Shown: one piece after another, positions 10,306 through 19,931 of the stretch
Position numbering within the stretch: position 1 is the first letter of the stretch
Layout: every line of letters starts with the position of its first letter
Assembly (NCBI GenBank): GCA_943787435.1
Contig: CALSMK010000021.1
Location: forward strand, 1 to 64,000
Length of the DNA stretch: 64,000 nt
Source of the DNA: an uncultured Flavobacteriales bacterium
Lineage (GTDB): Bacteria; Bacteroidota; Bacteroidia; Flavobacteriales_D; Sanyastnellaceae
Reading direction: 5' to 3'
Program-made: the position numbers and the translations under genes
Notes under the pieces: model-generated
What the model saw: the letters and a program-made list of their open reading frames with translations, nothing else
Databases searched by the model: none
Told to the model about the DNA's origin: nothing

Positions 10306-10708
10306 TTCTATCGCCTCATTTGTCATCACGGTGACCGACGATCAGGCGCCTGCCATCTTGGGATTGCCTGGTGATTTGAGTGCATCGAACGATCTTGATT
10401 CTTGTGGTGCCGTCATGACGTGGTCTGCGCCAAGCGCAGCCGACAATTGCACGGTGGATACCCTCTACTCCAGCCACGCCAGCGGAGACTACTTCCCTGT
10501 GGGAGTCACCACGGTGACTTACACGGCGGTTGACATTTACAGCAACTCGACGGATTCGACCTTCACAGTGACTGTGACAGACGATCAGGATCCTGCGATT
10601 ACAGCGGCCTCCGACACCACAGTGGAGTGCAATGGCTCTGGAAACACGGACGAGTTGAATGCATGGCTCGCCAACCATGGTGGAGCAACGGCTACCGACA
10701 AACTGTGA
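10271..10708 (+). CDS. Giant protein 1, HYR segment in frame 2 (fragment)
   Basis: This segment continues from 2074..10305 after one extra base (acgaccAgtgac). It reads VTYTATDSVGNDSIASF, a complete HYR unit (PAILGLPGDLSASNDLDSCG...) and the start of a VECNGSGNTDEL type unit. It stops at 10708 because ccgacAAActgtg carries one A too many, where DNCDAV should read through. It is part of the same protein, not a gene of its own. Confidence 0.65.
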   Translation: MTYTATDSVGNDSIASFVITVTDDQAPAILGLPGDLSASNDLDSCGAVMTWSAPSAADNCTVDTLYSSHASGDYFPVGVTTVTYTAVDIYSNSTDSTFTVTVTDDQDPAITAASDTTVECNGSGNTDELNAWLANHGGATATDKL

Positions 10709-11234
10709 TGCAGTCACCATTACCAATGACTACAACACAGCGGTCATGGCCGACTCTTGTGGAATGACGGGAACTGTTTTGGTGACCTTCACTGCCACAG
10801 ACGGTTCCGGCAACACGAGTACCACAAATGCAACGTTCATCATCCAAGACACGACCCCTCCAACGTTTGAACCCAATGGCGCATCTGAGGTCGTGGAATG
10901 CGATGGAAGCGGCAATGCCGATGAGCTCACAGCGTGGTTGGACATTTGGAACAATGGCATCACGGTCACAGACAATTGTGGCGGTGTTTCTGTCTCCAAG
11001 ACGAGCACCCTGCTCACAGATGAGTGCGGTGCAACCGGAGAAGCCAGTGTCACATTCGTGGCCACGGACGCCTGCGGCAATCAGACCGACACCACCTTGA
11101 CCTTCACCATTGAGGACACGACGCCTCCAACCTTGTTGACGACCGCTCAGGACTCCACGGTTGAATGTGACGGAGCAGGTAACCAGGATGCATTTGATGC
11201 TTGGCTCGCCAGTCATCGGTGGTGCCACGGCTGA
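10701..11234 (+). CDS. Giant protein 1, HYR segment in frame 0 (fragment)
   Basis: The frame is restored by ignoring one A at about 10702 and reads NCDAVTITNDYN. Two VECDG-type HYR units follow (VVECDGSGNADELTAWLD and STVECDGAGNQDAFDAWL). It breaks at about 11217, where agtcatCggtggt has an extra C within the expected SHGGATAEDVCG. It is a fragment of the composite gene. Confidence 0.65.
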   Translation, partial: NCDAVTITNDYNTAVMADSCGMTGTVLVTFTATDGSGNTSTTNATFIIQDTTPPTFEPNGASEVVECDGSGNADELTAWLDIWNNGITVTDNCGGVSVSKTSTLLTDECGATGEASVTFVATDACGNQTDTTLTFTIEDTTPPTLLTTAQDSTVECDGAGNQDAFDAWLASHRWCHG

Positions 11235-11782
11235 AGATGTCTGCGGCAACTACACTTGGTCCAATAACTTCATCGCATTGAGCGACGATTGTGGAGCCAC
11301 GGGATCGGCTACGGTGACATTCTCCTGCCACCGACGAGTGTGGAAACACGAGCACAACCACTGCCACCTTTACCATTGAAGACACCACAGACCCAGCCAT
11401 CGCCTCCGAGGCCATTGACTTGACTGTGGAGTGTGATGGTGCAGGCAACCTGTCTGACTTGAATGGCTGGCTTTCAGCCAATGGCAATGCCGGCGCGGCT
11501 TCGGATGTGTGCGGCACATACACTTGGAGCAACGACTTTGTGGCCTTGAGCGACGATTGCGGTTTCACGGGCTCATCCACGGTGATCTTCACCGTCACAG
11601 ATGAGTGCAGCAACACCTCAACAACGTCTGCCATCTTCACCATCGAAGACACGACCGTGCCTGATGTTCCGGTCTTGACATGTCCAAAAGGATACCATCT
11701 TGTATGCCGACGCCAACTGCTTTGTGGACACCACCACTTCCAGCATTGGTTATGCGACGGCGACCGCTTTCGACGCGTGTGA
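11218..11782 (+). CDS. Giant protein 1, HYR segments in frames 1 then 2 (fragment)
   Basis: GGATAEDVCGNYTWSNNF...GSATVTF is read in frame 1 to about 11325. After one extra base (ttcTcctgcc where ttcactgcc is expected) the frame-2 ORF carries on with the Thr-rich end of the unit and a full LTVECDGAGNLSDLNGWL unit. The next break is near 11686, where ccaAAAggatacc has an extra A. It is a fragment of the composite gene. Confidence 0.6.
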
Positions 11783-12896
11783 CTCACTTCCGACCATCAA
11801 CTTCTCTTACGTGGATGCCCCAGCGGTGTACACCTGCACTGCTGATGCAGACAATGCAGCGGAAGGCAGTTATGGGTTCACCAGAACCTGGACGTCCACA
11901 GTGACGGATGAGTGCGGATTGACGAGCGCAGCTGCAACGTGTGTTCAAACCATCACGGTTTTGGATACAGTGTCTCCAATTTTGGTGGCCGCTATGGACA
12001 CCACGGTGGAGTGCGATGGCGCTGGAAACCCAGCAGACCTCGCCGCTTGGTTGGCCAACAATGGAGGTTCCACAGGAACCGACAATTGCGATTCAGAGTT
12101 GGCATGGACCAACGACTATGACCCCGCCAACTTCGTGGATCTCTGCGGAGCCACGGGTTATGTGGTGGTGACCTTCACCGCCAAAGACGATTGCGGAAAC
12201 AGCTCATCTACCACAGCCACCTTCACCATTGAGGATACAACCCCACCGGCCTTCAGTGCCACGGCGGATGACCTTACAGTGGAGTGCGATGGTGCAGGCA
12301 ACTTGGCTGAATTGAACGGTTGGTTGAACAGCAATGCCAATGCTGCGGCATCTGACATCTGTGGAGGCGTGACCTGGTCTCATGACTTCATCGCGCTCTC
12401 CGACGATTGCGGAGCGACGGGAATGTCTACAGTGACCTTCACTGTGACGGACGATTGTGGCAACAGCGTCTACACGTCTGCCCAGTTCACCATCGAAGAC
12501 ACCACTGCACCCAGCATGGACGTCGAGTCGGCTGACTTGACAGTAGAATGCGATGGAGCCGGCAACCTCTCAGATTTGAACGGGTGGATCGCCAGCAACG
12601 GTGGCGCCAGCGCCAGCGACGATTGCAGCAGCGTAACCTGGAGCAACGACTTTGAAGGCCTCAGTGACGATTGCGGTGCGACGGGTGCGGCTACGGTGAC
12701 CTTCACGGCCACGGACGACTGCGGATTGAGCACCTCCACGACGGCGACCTTCACCATCGAGGACACGACCGATCCGAGCATCGACATCGCATCTGCTGAC
12801 CTCACGGTCGAGTGTGACGGTGCCGGCAACGAGACAGAGCTCAACAACTGGCTCTCCAGCCACGGAGGGGCCAGCGTCAAGCGACCTCTGCAGTGA
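11688..12896 (+). CDS. Giant protein 1, HYR segment in frame 0 (about 400 aa fragment)
   Basis: This segment contains one DTILYADANCFVDTTT-type unit and four VECDGAGN-type HYR units with the repeated SDDCGATG.A.VTFTATDDCG core. The four units are similar at DNA level, for example gtggagtgcgatggtgcaggcaac recurring with few changes, which suggests recent duplication or gene conversion. It ends at 12896 because agcgtcAagcgacctc has an extra A in the SDLCS motif. It is a fragment of the composite gene. Confidence 0.65.
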   Translation, partial: KDTILYADANCFVDTTTSSIGYATATAFDACDSLPTINFSYVDAPAVYTCTADADNAAEGSYGFTRTWTSTVTDECGLTSAAATCVQTITVLDTVSPILVAAMDTTVECDGAGNPADLAAWLANNGGSTGTDNCDSELAWTNDYDPANFVDLCGATGYVVVTFTAKDDCGNSSSTTATFTIEDTTPPAFSATADDLTVECDGAGNLAELNGWLNSNANAAASDICGGVTWSHDFIALSDDCGATGMSTVTFTVTDDCGNSVYTSAQFTIEDTTAPSMDVESADLTVECDGAGNLSDLNGWIASNGGASASDDCSSVTWSNDFEGLSDDCGATGAATVTFTATDDCGLSTSTTATFTIEDTTDPSIDIASADLTVECDGAGNETELNNWLSSHGGASVKRPLQ

Positions 12897-13250
12897 CCCT
12901 GTGATCACCCCGGTGGCCATCGGTGTCAGCAGCCTCATCGACGCCGGTCCGGACGGAACGTGGCCGCATGTAGGTGACGTTGACCACCACTGCTGACCCC
13001 ACAAGCGGAAACCCGCAGACCTTCCAGATCAACGTGACGTCCCTCCCGACTGGCGGTGCGATCTTCCGCGTGGTGAAGACGGTGGCCGACGGCAGCTGGT
13101 TCCAGGCCAACCCCCAGCCGCTGGTGCTCGGCATAAACACCATCACGGTGAGTGGCGTGGCCTTCCCGCGGAGCGTCAGGGTTCAGTTCTCCGATGGAGA
13201 CCCTCGAGTTTGATTCCCTGGTCATCAATGGCGAGGAGCAGATGTCCGCG
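12880..13250 (+). other. Non-HYR insert between SDLCS and GVTWSNDF of one HYR unit (giant protein 1)
   Basis: A VECDG-type unit runs to SDLC, is interrupted, and resumes with GVTWSNDFTALSDDCG at about 13258. The intervening roughly 115 residues, read over two further indels, include PVITPVAIGVSSLIDAG, NPQTFQINVTSLPTGGAIFR, TVADGSWFQANPQPLVLG and SVRVQFSDGD..EFDSLVING. This is a compact all-beta, Gly/Pro-rich sequence that lacks the HYR consensus. It is GC-rich relative to nearby repeats. The family is not recognised. Confidence 0.5.
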
Positions 13251-14135
13251 CCCCCGACGGGTGTCACTTGGAGCAACGACTTCACGGCATTGAGTGACGA
13301 TTGCGGTGCCACGGGCAGTGCAACGGTCACCTTCACTGCAACGGATGCCTGTGGAAACACGAGCTTTACGACGTCGTCCTTCACCATCGAAGACACCACC
13401 GCTCCGAGCATGGATGTGGCTTCTTCCGACTTGACGGTCGAGTGTGATGGAAACGGCAACCCGACGGAGCTCAATGCTTGGTTGACCTCCAACGGCGGCG
13501 CTTCGGCTTCAGATATCTGCAGCGGCGTGACCTGGAGCAACAACTTCGCGGCCTTGAGCGACCTCTGCTCTGCCACAGGTGATGCAACGGTGACCTTCAC
13601 GGCTACGGATGATTGCGGCAACAGCACCTCCACTTCAGCCACCTTCACCATCGTCGATACGACGAACCCTGTGGTGAGTGGAGACGAGGTGGTCATCATC
13701 GACTGCTCTCAGTGGCCCTGGGAGACCTTGTATGAGCCCACCATCGATGAGCTCTTGGCCATCCAGGATACAGCGGGCAATCCCATCATCACCTTGGTTG
13801 AGGAGTGCGGATACTCCGACTTCCCGATTGACTACACATGGATGTCAGGTGGATGTCACTACGACCACCAGTTGGTTTACCGTCCGATTGACGATTGCGG
13901 TAACGTAGGAGACACCCTCTACCAGTTGATTCAGGTGGACGACTTCACCGATCCCGTCTTCACGTTCGTGCCGGCCGACACCATCGATCGCGTGCACGGA
14001 GAACGTCGCTGGCTTACCTCGAAATGGCCACGGCCGTTGATCGCCTGTGATCCGAGTGTCAACATGACGTTCACAGACAGCATTTCACGGAAATTCGCAG
14101 GGGGCTATGTCATCCTACAGAGAGTTCCGTGCTGA
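13203..14135 (+). CDS. Giant protein 1, HYR segment in frame 0 (about 310 aa fragment)
   Basis: After the insert, two WSNDF/SDDCGATG type units follow, then a different unit with CSQWPWETLYEPTIDELLAIQD and YTWMSGGCHYDHQLVYRPIDDCGN. The same unit type occurs in giant protein 2 (DQWPGGNEPPFD... and VMSGGCHYDHVLTYTPVDACGN), so the two genes share more than the generic repeat. The frame is lost near 14000. It is a fragment of the composite gene. Confidence 0.65.
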   Translation, partial: LEFDSLVINGEEQMSAPPTGVTWSNDFTALSDDCGATGSATVTFTATDACGNTSFTTSSFTIEDTTAPSMDVASSDLTVECDGNGNPTELNAWLTSNGGASASDICSGVTWSNNFAALSDLCSATGDATVTFTATDDCGNSTSTSATFTIVDTTNPVVSGDEVVIIDCSQWPWETLYEPTIDELLAIQDTAGNPIITLVEECGYSDFPIDYTWMSGGCHYDHQLVYRPIDDCGNVGDTLYQLIQVDDFTDPVFTFVPADTIDRVHGERRWLTSKWPRPLIACDPSVNMTFTDSISRKFAGGYVILQRVPC

Positions 14136-15067
14136 GGACTGCGGCTACAACATTGCACAGACGCCACGCAGACCATTACGGTGAGGCGATACGGTCGCTC
14201 CTGTCTTGACGGTGACCGGCACCGGCACGATGTTGCCTTGACCGGTTGCTTGCTCTACGGCTGACACCACGGAGGCTACGAACGGTTCTCCAGACCTGGA
14301 CTACCTCGGACAACTGCAAGGTACTGTGACTGTGACCTACACGGTCTCCGACGTCCTTGAAGCATTCACTGCTCGGCACGGCGAGACGACGCTCACCGCT
14401 GAGGGCAGCTTCATCGTCACGCGTACCTTCACGGTGACCGCTCATTGACGCCGCGGCCAATGCGACGACGACTTCAGCGTCGACCAGACGTTGACCCTCA
14501 CGGATGACAGCGCTCCGACGGTCAGCCTCACGGCTCCCGCCGACTCTCACGCTCTACCTGGATGCCACCTGCTTCGCAGCGGACAGTCGCCCACCCTGTA
14601 TCGGGTGACGCGAGCGGCTTCCTCGTGGATGCCACGGATCATCTGCGACACCGATGTGGCGCACACCATCACGCATGCAGACGACACGACCTACACGGGT
14701 GCGAGTCGACGGCGTGGGCAGCTTCGAGCATCTGTGCGGACCTACACCGTGACCGTCGCTGGACGACTGTGGCAACAGCAGCTTCGGCCACCACGAGCCA
14801 CAACGATCGCGGTGCTCGATACGCTCAACCCGAGCCATCACGCCGGACTTCCCGAACGACACCATCATCTATGCTGACGACAGCAACGGATACTTCGATC
14901 CGACGCCGAGCAGCACTGGAGTGCTCCTGCGGTGGACTACAGCGACAACTGCAGCGGTGCAGGTGACAAGTCACCTTCGGTTCCGTCGGTCAGATCTGTG
15001 CCCACGGGCGGTTTGATCATCACAGCCATCGGGGACCCGAACGACGCCGCTTCCAGCATGCCGCTTC
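14136..15067 (+). other. Heavily frameshifted stretch of giant gene 1
   Basis: No frame stays open for more than about 40 codons of sensible HYR sequence. Short islands such as TVTYTVSD, GSFIVTRTFTVTA, CNSFVD-like and PRRTPSSM-like pieces appear in all three frames. This fits repeat-encoding DNA carrying an indel every few tens of bases. I see no independent gene, promoter or terminator here. Confidence 0.5.
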
Positions 15068-15600
15068 GTGGAGATCCACAACAGCAGCGATGCGGACATC
15101 GACCTCAACGGTTACGCGTTGCAGCGCTGGACCAACGGCAACTCCGGACCGTCCACGGGCAGCAACATCGACCTCAGCTCCATCGGAACGTTGGCGCCGG
15201 GCACGTATGCTTGGATTGCCAACAACGCTGGATTCTCCGGATGCTACGGCTTCGCTCCCACACTCGTGGGCGGTACGGGCGGACCGGCGGACAGCAACGG
15301 TGACGACAACATCGCCATCATCGACGGCAGTTCCAACATCATTGACATGTTCGGTGTGGCTGGTGAAGACGGCTCCAACACCTGTCACGAGTTCGAGGAC
15401 GGCATCGCTCTGCGTGCCGGTTCCAACACGGACCCGAATGGCGGTGCTTGGGACGAGTCCGGTTGGATTGTGTACAGCGACGGCTCCAGTGCCAGCGGTT
15501 GTACCGATCACAATTCGAACCAATCCCAGAACGCTGCGGACATTGCACCGCTGGTGGGCAACTGGGCCGGTGCAGCTCCGCCTGCTCCGCCGACGGACTT
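15002..15600 (+). other. Lamin-tail-like (LTD) domain inserted in giant protein 1
   Basis: After a shifted DNCSGAGD site, the sequence reads PTGGLIITAIGDPNDAAS, then FVEIHNSSDADIDLNGYALQRW, GTLAPGTYAWIANNAGF, GDDNIAIIDGSSNIIDMFG and DGIALRAGSNTDPNGGAW. This order matches the lamin-tail domain often found in secreted bacterial proteins: an opening I-T-E-I-like strand, E-I-x-N-x-x-x-x-D-I-D-L-x-G-Y, P-G, and a late W strand. It sits within a HYR unit that resumes with YTASACYTFERTWTITVTD. Confidence 0.7.
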
Positions 15601-15893
15601 CAACGCGGTCGACATCTCGTTCAACGACGTGACCACGAGCTACACGGCTTCAGCGTGCTACACGTTCGAGCGCACGTGGACGATCACGGTGACGGACAAC
15701 AATGGCAACGCCACGACGATGACGTCCTTGCAGACCATCCAGGTCGCCGATACCACGGCACCGGATATCGCTGCGGACGCCGACGCTACGGCAGCCTGCG
15801 ACTTCTTCGACTTTGACCTCTCCGCAGGAGATGAGTCTGCCACGATTGCCTACACCAGCTTCGAGCGAGCCTCAGCACCGGGCGGTCAGTATC
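15068..15893 (+). CDS. Giant protein 1, LTD plus HYR segment in frame 2 (fragment)
   Basis: This is the longest clean segment in the damaged zone. It carries most of the lamin-tail domain, the second half of its host HYR unit and the start of another unit (PDIAADADATAACDFFDFDL). The ORF track extends it to 16066 but the sequence after about 15893 (SAPGGQYHGHRETRG...) no longer matches and is out of frame. It is a fragment of the composite gene. Confidence 0.6.
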
Positions 15894-16470
15894 ACGGACA
15901 CCGGGAGACGCGAGGCGTGGACCACGCACTGGTCAACAACGCCGGGCCAGGCCGATGTCAACTTCACAGCCGCCAACGGGTGGTGAGCTCGGCTTCTCCA
16001 GCTATTTCTACTACGCTACGGGAAGTCTGGACGGTCTGTCCACCGATGCTGATTATGCCGGTGTGACCTCCGTTTCACGGGGAGCGGTAGGATGCGTTAC
16101 ACGGACGGAGCTCAGGGCTTCCAGATGACGGACGTGGACGGCCGGATGGAATTGACCTTCGATGAGGTTGATGTAAGCGATGGAGGTGTAGCACTGAGCA
16201 TCGGACGCCTTCGTCCAGAGCACAGGATGGGAGGCCGCTGATTTGGTCCGCATCTGGGTTGTTGCCGATGGCGGCGAAGTCGACCTGTTGAACACAACTG
16301 GTCAAGACATCGATAACTTGGGAATTGAGGATCAATGGATCACTTATACCCTCGATCTCGACGGATATGACTCTGCTGAGCTTCACGTCAGTCTGGCCAG
16401 CAACTCAGGTTCTGAAACGCTGTACATCGACAACATTTCCTTCAGCCAAGGCAACAGCCCAATGGCGGCG
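15860..16470 (+). other. Jelly-roll-like insert in giant protein 1
   Basis: Reading across several indels gives SFER..., WSTTPGQADVNFTAANGG-like, YTDGAQGFQMTDVDGRMELTF and VDVSDGGVALS. These are followed in the clean frame-1 part by VRIWVVADGGEVDLLNT, QWITYTLDLDGYDSAELHV and SGSETLYIDNISFSQG. Strand spacing and the closing YIDNISF are typical of carbohydrate-binding-like or lectin-like jelly-roll domains in secreted Bacteroidota proteins. Family assignment is tentative. Confidence 0.5.
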
Positions 16471-16635
16471 CTTTTGGCCAACGGTTATGTGTCCTTCAGC
16501 GACAATGTCGAGTTGGCCTACGACGGAGGCGGCGATCACTTCGATGCTGCTCCTTGTGAGGGTGCTTACGACATCGTCTACACTGCCACGGACAGCTGTG
16601 GCAACATGACTGAGTCAACCAGCGCATTGTATTGA
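16243..16635 (+). CDS. Giant protein 1, jelly-roll end plus HYR segment in frame 1 (fragment)
   Basis: The clean stretch holds the C-terminal half of the jelly-roll-like insert. It then returns to a HYR unit (VELAYDGGGDHFDAAPCEG, AYDIVYTATDSCGNMTES). The stop at 16635 is caused by a shift in what should read into the next unit. It is a fragment of the composite gene. Confidence 0.6.
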   Translation: MVRIWVVADGGEVDLLNTTGQDIDNLGIEDQWITYTLDLDGYDSAELHVSLASNSGSETLYIDNISFSQGNSPMAALLANGYVSFSDNVELAYDGGGDHFDAAPCEGAYDIVYTATDSCGNMTESTSALY

Positions 16636-18028
16636 TCGACACCGTTGCTCCGGTTGCTCGTCCGAGCCTGCGGACACGGTCTCTTCGCCGATGCGGATTG
16701 CACGCCGACTACATCGATGGTGTGCCTTACCCAACAGCTTCGTCGTCGGACAACTGCGATGCGGATGCGGCCATCACGTCTTACCACGTCGACAGTCCGA
16801 AGCAGTACGCTTGCTTGCCCAGCACGGGTGCATTCACGCCTGCAGCGGACGTACACCTTCACGGCGACCGACAACTGTGGCAATACAACACGCACAAGTG
16901 AACCGTTTGGTGACCGTAGTGGATACGATCAGCCCGACCTTCAATGTGCTCTGTACCTAGCTGCGCTACGGTGAACATCGATCCGTTCTGCTCAGCGAAC
17001 ACCAGCACGACATTGGTGGTGATGCCCACGGTTACGGATGCTACGACAACTGTGACAGCAGTGTGGACATGGAGATCACCCACGTGGACAGTCGCTCCGG
17101 TCTACACATTGCAGCGATCCGATGGCAAGCACGAAGGTCACGTACACCTTCGTGCGGACGTTCACGGTGACCGGCACAGGATGATTGCGGCAACCAACGG
17201 TGACGACGGTGACGCAGAACATCACGGCCACTGGACATCACGGCGCCGACATCCTGGCTTGCCCCGATGGCAGACGAGGTGATCTACCTTGGATGCCGAT
17301 TGCTTGGCTGACCTGACTCCATCACGGCCATGCCAGTGGCATCGGCTTCGAGCCTGTGACACGATGTGGAGCTTCACGACCTACATATTCGATGGGCTCC
17401 GACTACACCTGCTCCAATGCAGATGGTGAGGCCGAAGGATCCTTCACCTTCACACGGACATGGACGGTGACGGCCACCGACGATGTGGACAACAGCAACA
17501 GTCAGCAGCCACTCAGCCTGTACTGTGGTGGCATCGATTGGCTCCGCCCTGGCTACAGCGAACATGGCCTGAAGACTATGCACGACTGATCTGGATGCAG
17601 ATTGCATGGCTGACCTCGTCGCCTGCGCGGCAGGTGGCTACGGCATCTTCCGAGGACGCTTGTGACAGCAATGTCAGTGTCCATCAGCTCATGCGACCAC
17701 GACACGACGCTGTTCGCTGTCAACGTCGGACGCCATGCTGCAAGGTGGATTCAGCTTCATCCGCACATGGACGAGTCACGGCAACGGACGACTGCGACAA
17801 CAGCCACAGCGACGCACGATCAGACCATTACCGCCAACGATGTGACTGCTCCAGTGTCAGACCCTCGAAACACTCCCGACCTACACGGTGGAAGGGTGCT
17901 ACGGCGACGTCGACCTTTCACCAGCCGCTGCGGGTACACCGAGGCTTCTGCTGAGGATGGTTGTGACAGCGAGTTGGACGTCGATGTGACTTACACGCAC
18001 GACAACCTGGCCTTCAACGAGGTGGTGG
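16636..18028 (+). other. Heavily frameshifted stretch of giant gene 1
   Basis: Islands of HYR sequence (YTCSNADGEAEGSFTFTRTWTVTATDD; EDGCDSELDVDVTYTHD; TFNVLC) appear in changing frames, each 20-60 residues long. Conserved pieces such as ADGEAEGSFTFTRTW match the Cys-x-x-D-D-x-x-x-E-G-S-F-x-F-x-R-T-W unit type that is intact in giant protein 2. No independent gene is seen. Confidence 0.5.
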
Positions 18029-19906
18029 GTGACTACAGCCTTGTCATCGACACCATCAGCGGACCTGAAGAAGGCGTCATCGGCATCGACCACGGTGCGC
18101 ATGTACATCGAGACAGAGAATGAAGGTGACTTCATCAGTGCTGTTGCGGGAGACATTGTGAACCCAACGGGCATTCGCACCACCACGAGCTTCTATCAGA
18201 ACGCCCTTGGTAGCAATACGGCGAACAGCTTGAGCGACTTGCTCGTGGCTGCAGACCCCATGCTCGCTTATGACTCGTGGGTGACCATTGGAATTGAAGA
18301 AGCGCCAAACTCAGGTGATGGTGAAGTCGAGACTTCAACCATCGGCGATTGGGCCGCGGCATTCGCAGCGGGAGAGGACCTGTTGATCAGCGACTTCTTC
18401 GGAGGCAGCTGGTACACCATCTTCCCGAACAGCGCAGCGGTTGCAGGCGATGACCATCGTGTGTTGCTCGGCCAGTTCACCACGGACGGACAGATGAGCG
18501 GACAGCTGTTTGTTCAAGTCTTCCCGAACGGTGTGGGCGCGGATGAGCAACGGATGAGCTTCACCTTCGGCGATTGCGCAGAGGATGACGACACTCCTGA
18601 GGGCAGCTATTCATTCACACGCCGCTGGGAGAGTGTGGTGACCGACGACGCGAACAACCAAGACACGGCTGTGAGTTATCAGCACATCATGGTTCTCGAT
18701 ACGGAAGCACCGCAATTGACCAACACATGTGACATCGAGAACGGTGAGACCGTTGCCTACGATTGTCCAGGTGAAGGTGTTCTGGACTTCGATCCAGTGC
18801 CTGTTGCTTGCAATGTGACAGCCATTGACAATTGTGACTCCGAAGTCAATGTGAACTTGTTCACGGAGACCACAGGTTACATCCCAACCAATGACATTCG
18901 GAATTACTGCGCACCCATGACACCGGAAGCCCAGAGTGGCAACCAGACGTGTGATGATCGCGCACCGGAGTCCATGCGTTTGTTCAACTTCCCAGGTCTG
19001 GATGACAGCTTTGTCATGGCAGACGGAGAGAGCCTGGTACAGGTGAAGTCTGACGGTAGCTTGGAGATCTCTATGGAAATGGAGAACGGCGACGGAACAG
19101 GAGGATTCATCATGACGGCTTCATATGGAGTGGGTCAAGACTGGACCACTTGGCAAGCCAGTGGAAGCAACTACAAGAAGGACTGCGCTGAAATCTATCC
19201 AGGCGAGGCCGTTTGGGAGGATTGGGTGTACTTCTTGATGACCGAGGGTAGCTTGGAAGGAACAGGCATGTATGCTGGGTCCAGCTTCTCGTTGTCGCAC
19301 CAGCCAGCCAATGGCTACTACGGCCTGCAAATGGGTCTGGGTGCAAACAACAAGAACAGCAACTACGGTGGAAGTGCATGGTTCTTCTGGCAGGGCAACC
19401 TGTTCATGGATGGAACTGACATGGGCCCAATGGCCAGCTCGGGTGACTTCTACATGGACTTGGACTGCTGCTTGGAATGGCAAGTGGACTACTTCTACAC
19501 AGCCTTGGATGACTGTGGCAACCCAACCGGCTTCAGCTACAGCGAAGCCATGGGCACAGACCTCAACGGAGGTGGAGCTGATGTTTCCGGTGGACACACT
19601 GGAGGGCCAGTTGACATCACCAACGTGGGTGGAATCAAAGAGCCCATCCGAATCACTGGACTTGCTCCGAACCCTACAGACAACCAGAGTCAGTTGACCT
19701 TCTTGGTCAACCAGAACATGCGTCTGAGGGTGGACTTGTACACCATGGAAGGTCTCCTGGTTCAGGAGCTCTATGAAGGCAATGCCGTCACGGGTGTCCA
19801 GTACATGATGGACATCGATGCCGATCAACTCGCAGCAGGTATGTACCAAGTGCGGGTGAGCAGCAACGTCTACTTGGCGGTGAAAAAGCTGCTGGTTGCG
19901 GACTGA
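18029..19906 (+). CDS. Giant protein 1, C-terminal segment with shared modules and T9SS sorting domain
   Basis: In order: a module shared with giant protein 2 (about 18039-18570, YDSWVTIGIEEAP...VLLGQFTTDGQMSGQLFVQVF); a HYR half-unit (EGSYSFTRRWESVVTDDANN); a second shared module (about 18890-19560, NYCAPMTPEAQ...SLEGTGMYAGSSFSLSHQP...MGLGANNKNSNYG...SGDFYMDLDCC); and a roughly 90-residue T9SS type A sorting domain. The sorting domain opens with IKEPIRITGLAPNPTDN and ends MYQVRVSSNVYLAVKKLLVAD. In the T9SS, such tails are recognised during outer-membrane translocation and removed when the cargo is attached to the surface. The ORF-track start lies before a frame change at about 18095, so it is not a real start. 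A strong terminator follows 25 bases after the stop. Confidence 0.8.
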   Translation: MTTALSSTPSADLKKASSASTTVRMYIETENEGDFISAVAGDIVNPTGIRTTTSFYQNALGSNTANSLSDLLVAADPMLAYDSWVTIGIEEAPNSGDGEVETSTIGDWAAAFAAGEDLLISDFFGGSWYTIFPNSAAVAGDDHRVLLGQFTTDGQMSGQLFVQVFPNGVGADEQRMSFTFGDCAEDDDTPEGSYSFTRRWESVVTDDANNQDTAVSYQHIMVLDTEAPQLTNTCDIENGETVAYDCPGEGVLDFDPVPVACNVTAIDNCDSEVNVNLFTETTGYIPTNDIRNYCAPMTPEAQSGNQTCDDRAPESMRLFNFPGLDDSFVMADGESLVQVKSDGSLEISMEMENGDGTGGFIMTASYGVGQDWTTWQASGSNYKKDCAEIYPGEAVWEDWVYFLMTEGSLEGTGMYAGSSFSLSHQPANGYYGLQMGLGANNKNSNYGGSAWFFWQGNLFMDGTDMGPMASSGDFYMDLDCCLEWQVDYFYTALDDCGNPTGFSYSEAMGTDLNGGGADVSGGHTGGPVDITNVGGIKEPIRITGLAPNPTDNQSQLTFLVNQNMRLRVDLYTMEGLLVQELYEGNAVTGVQYMMDIDADQLAAGMYQVRVSSNVYLAVKKLLVAD

Positions 19907-19931
19907 TTTCTGAACACCATTGAACATTGAG

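Larger units (their letters stand above)
2074..19906 (+). other. Composite giant HYR-repeat T9SS-secreted protein 1 (about 5,900 aa if frameshifts are repaired)
   Basis: A signal peptide at 2074, continuous HYR-type repeats and a T9SS tail ending at 19906 point to one gene. It is cut by many frame changes between 10270 and 18100. The first nine or so shifts I traced are all single-base additions that move the frame in one direction, and adding them back restores the repeat consensus exactly. At 10270, for example, removing one a gives GTTTVTYTATDSVGN. Known HYR domains are extracellular Ig-like adhesive modules, usually with a conserved Cys pair (..SCG..., ..DNC...). The protein is probably exported by Sec, carried across the outer membrane by the type IX system and surface-attached. 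Individual open segments are listed separately. I regard the gene as intact in the organism, because tuf in the same window shows the same damage. Confidence 0.7.

Noticed and set aside
10112-18028. Many short genes or programmed frameshifts in giant gene 1
   Set aside because: Breaks occur at arbitrary points in the repeat, without slippery heptamers or consistent sites. The same kind of breaks hits tuf and glutamine synthetase, so they are not separate genes or recoding.
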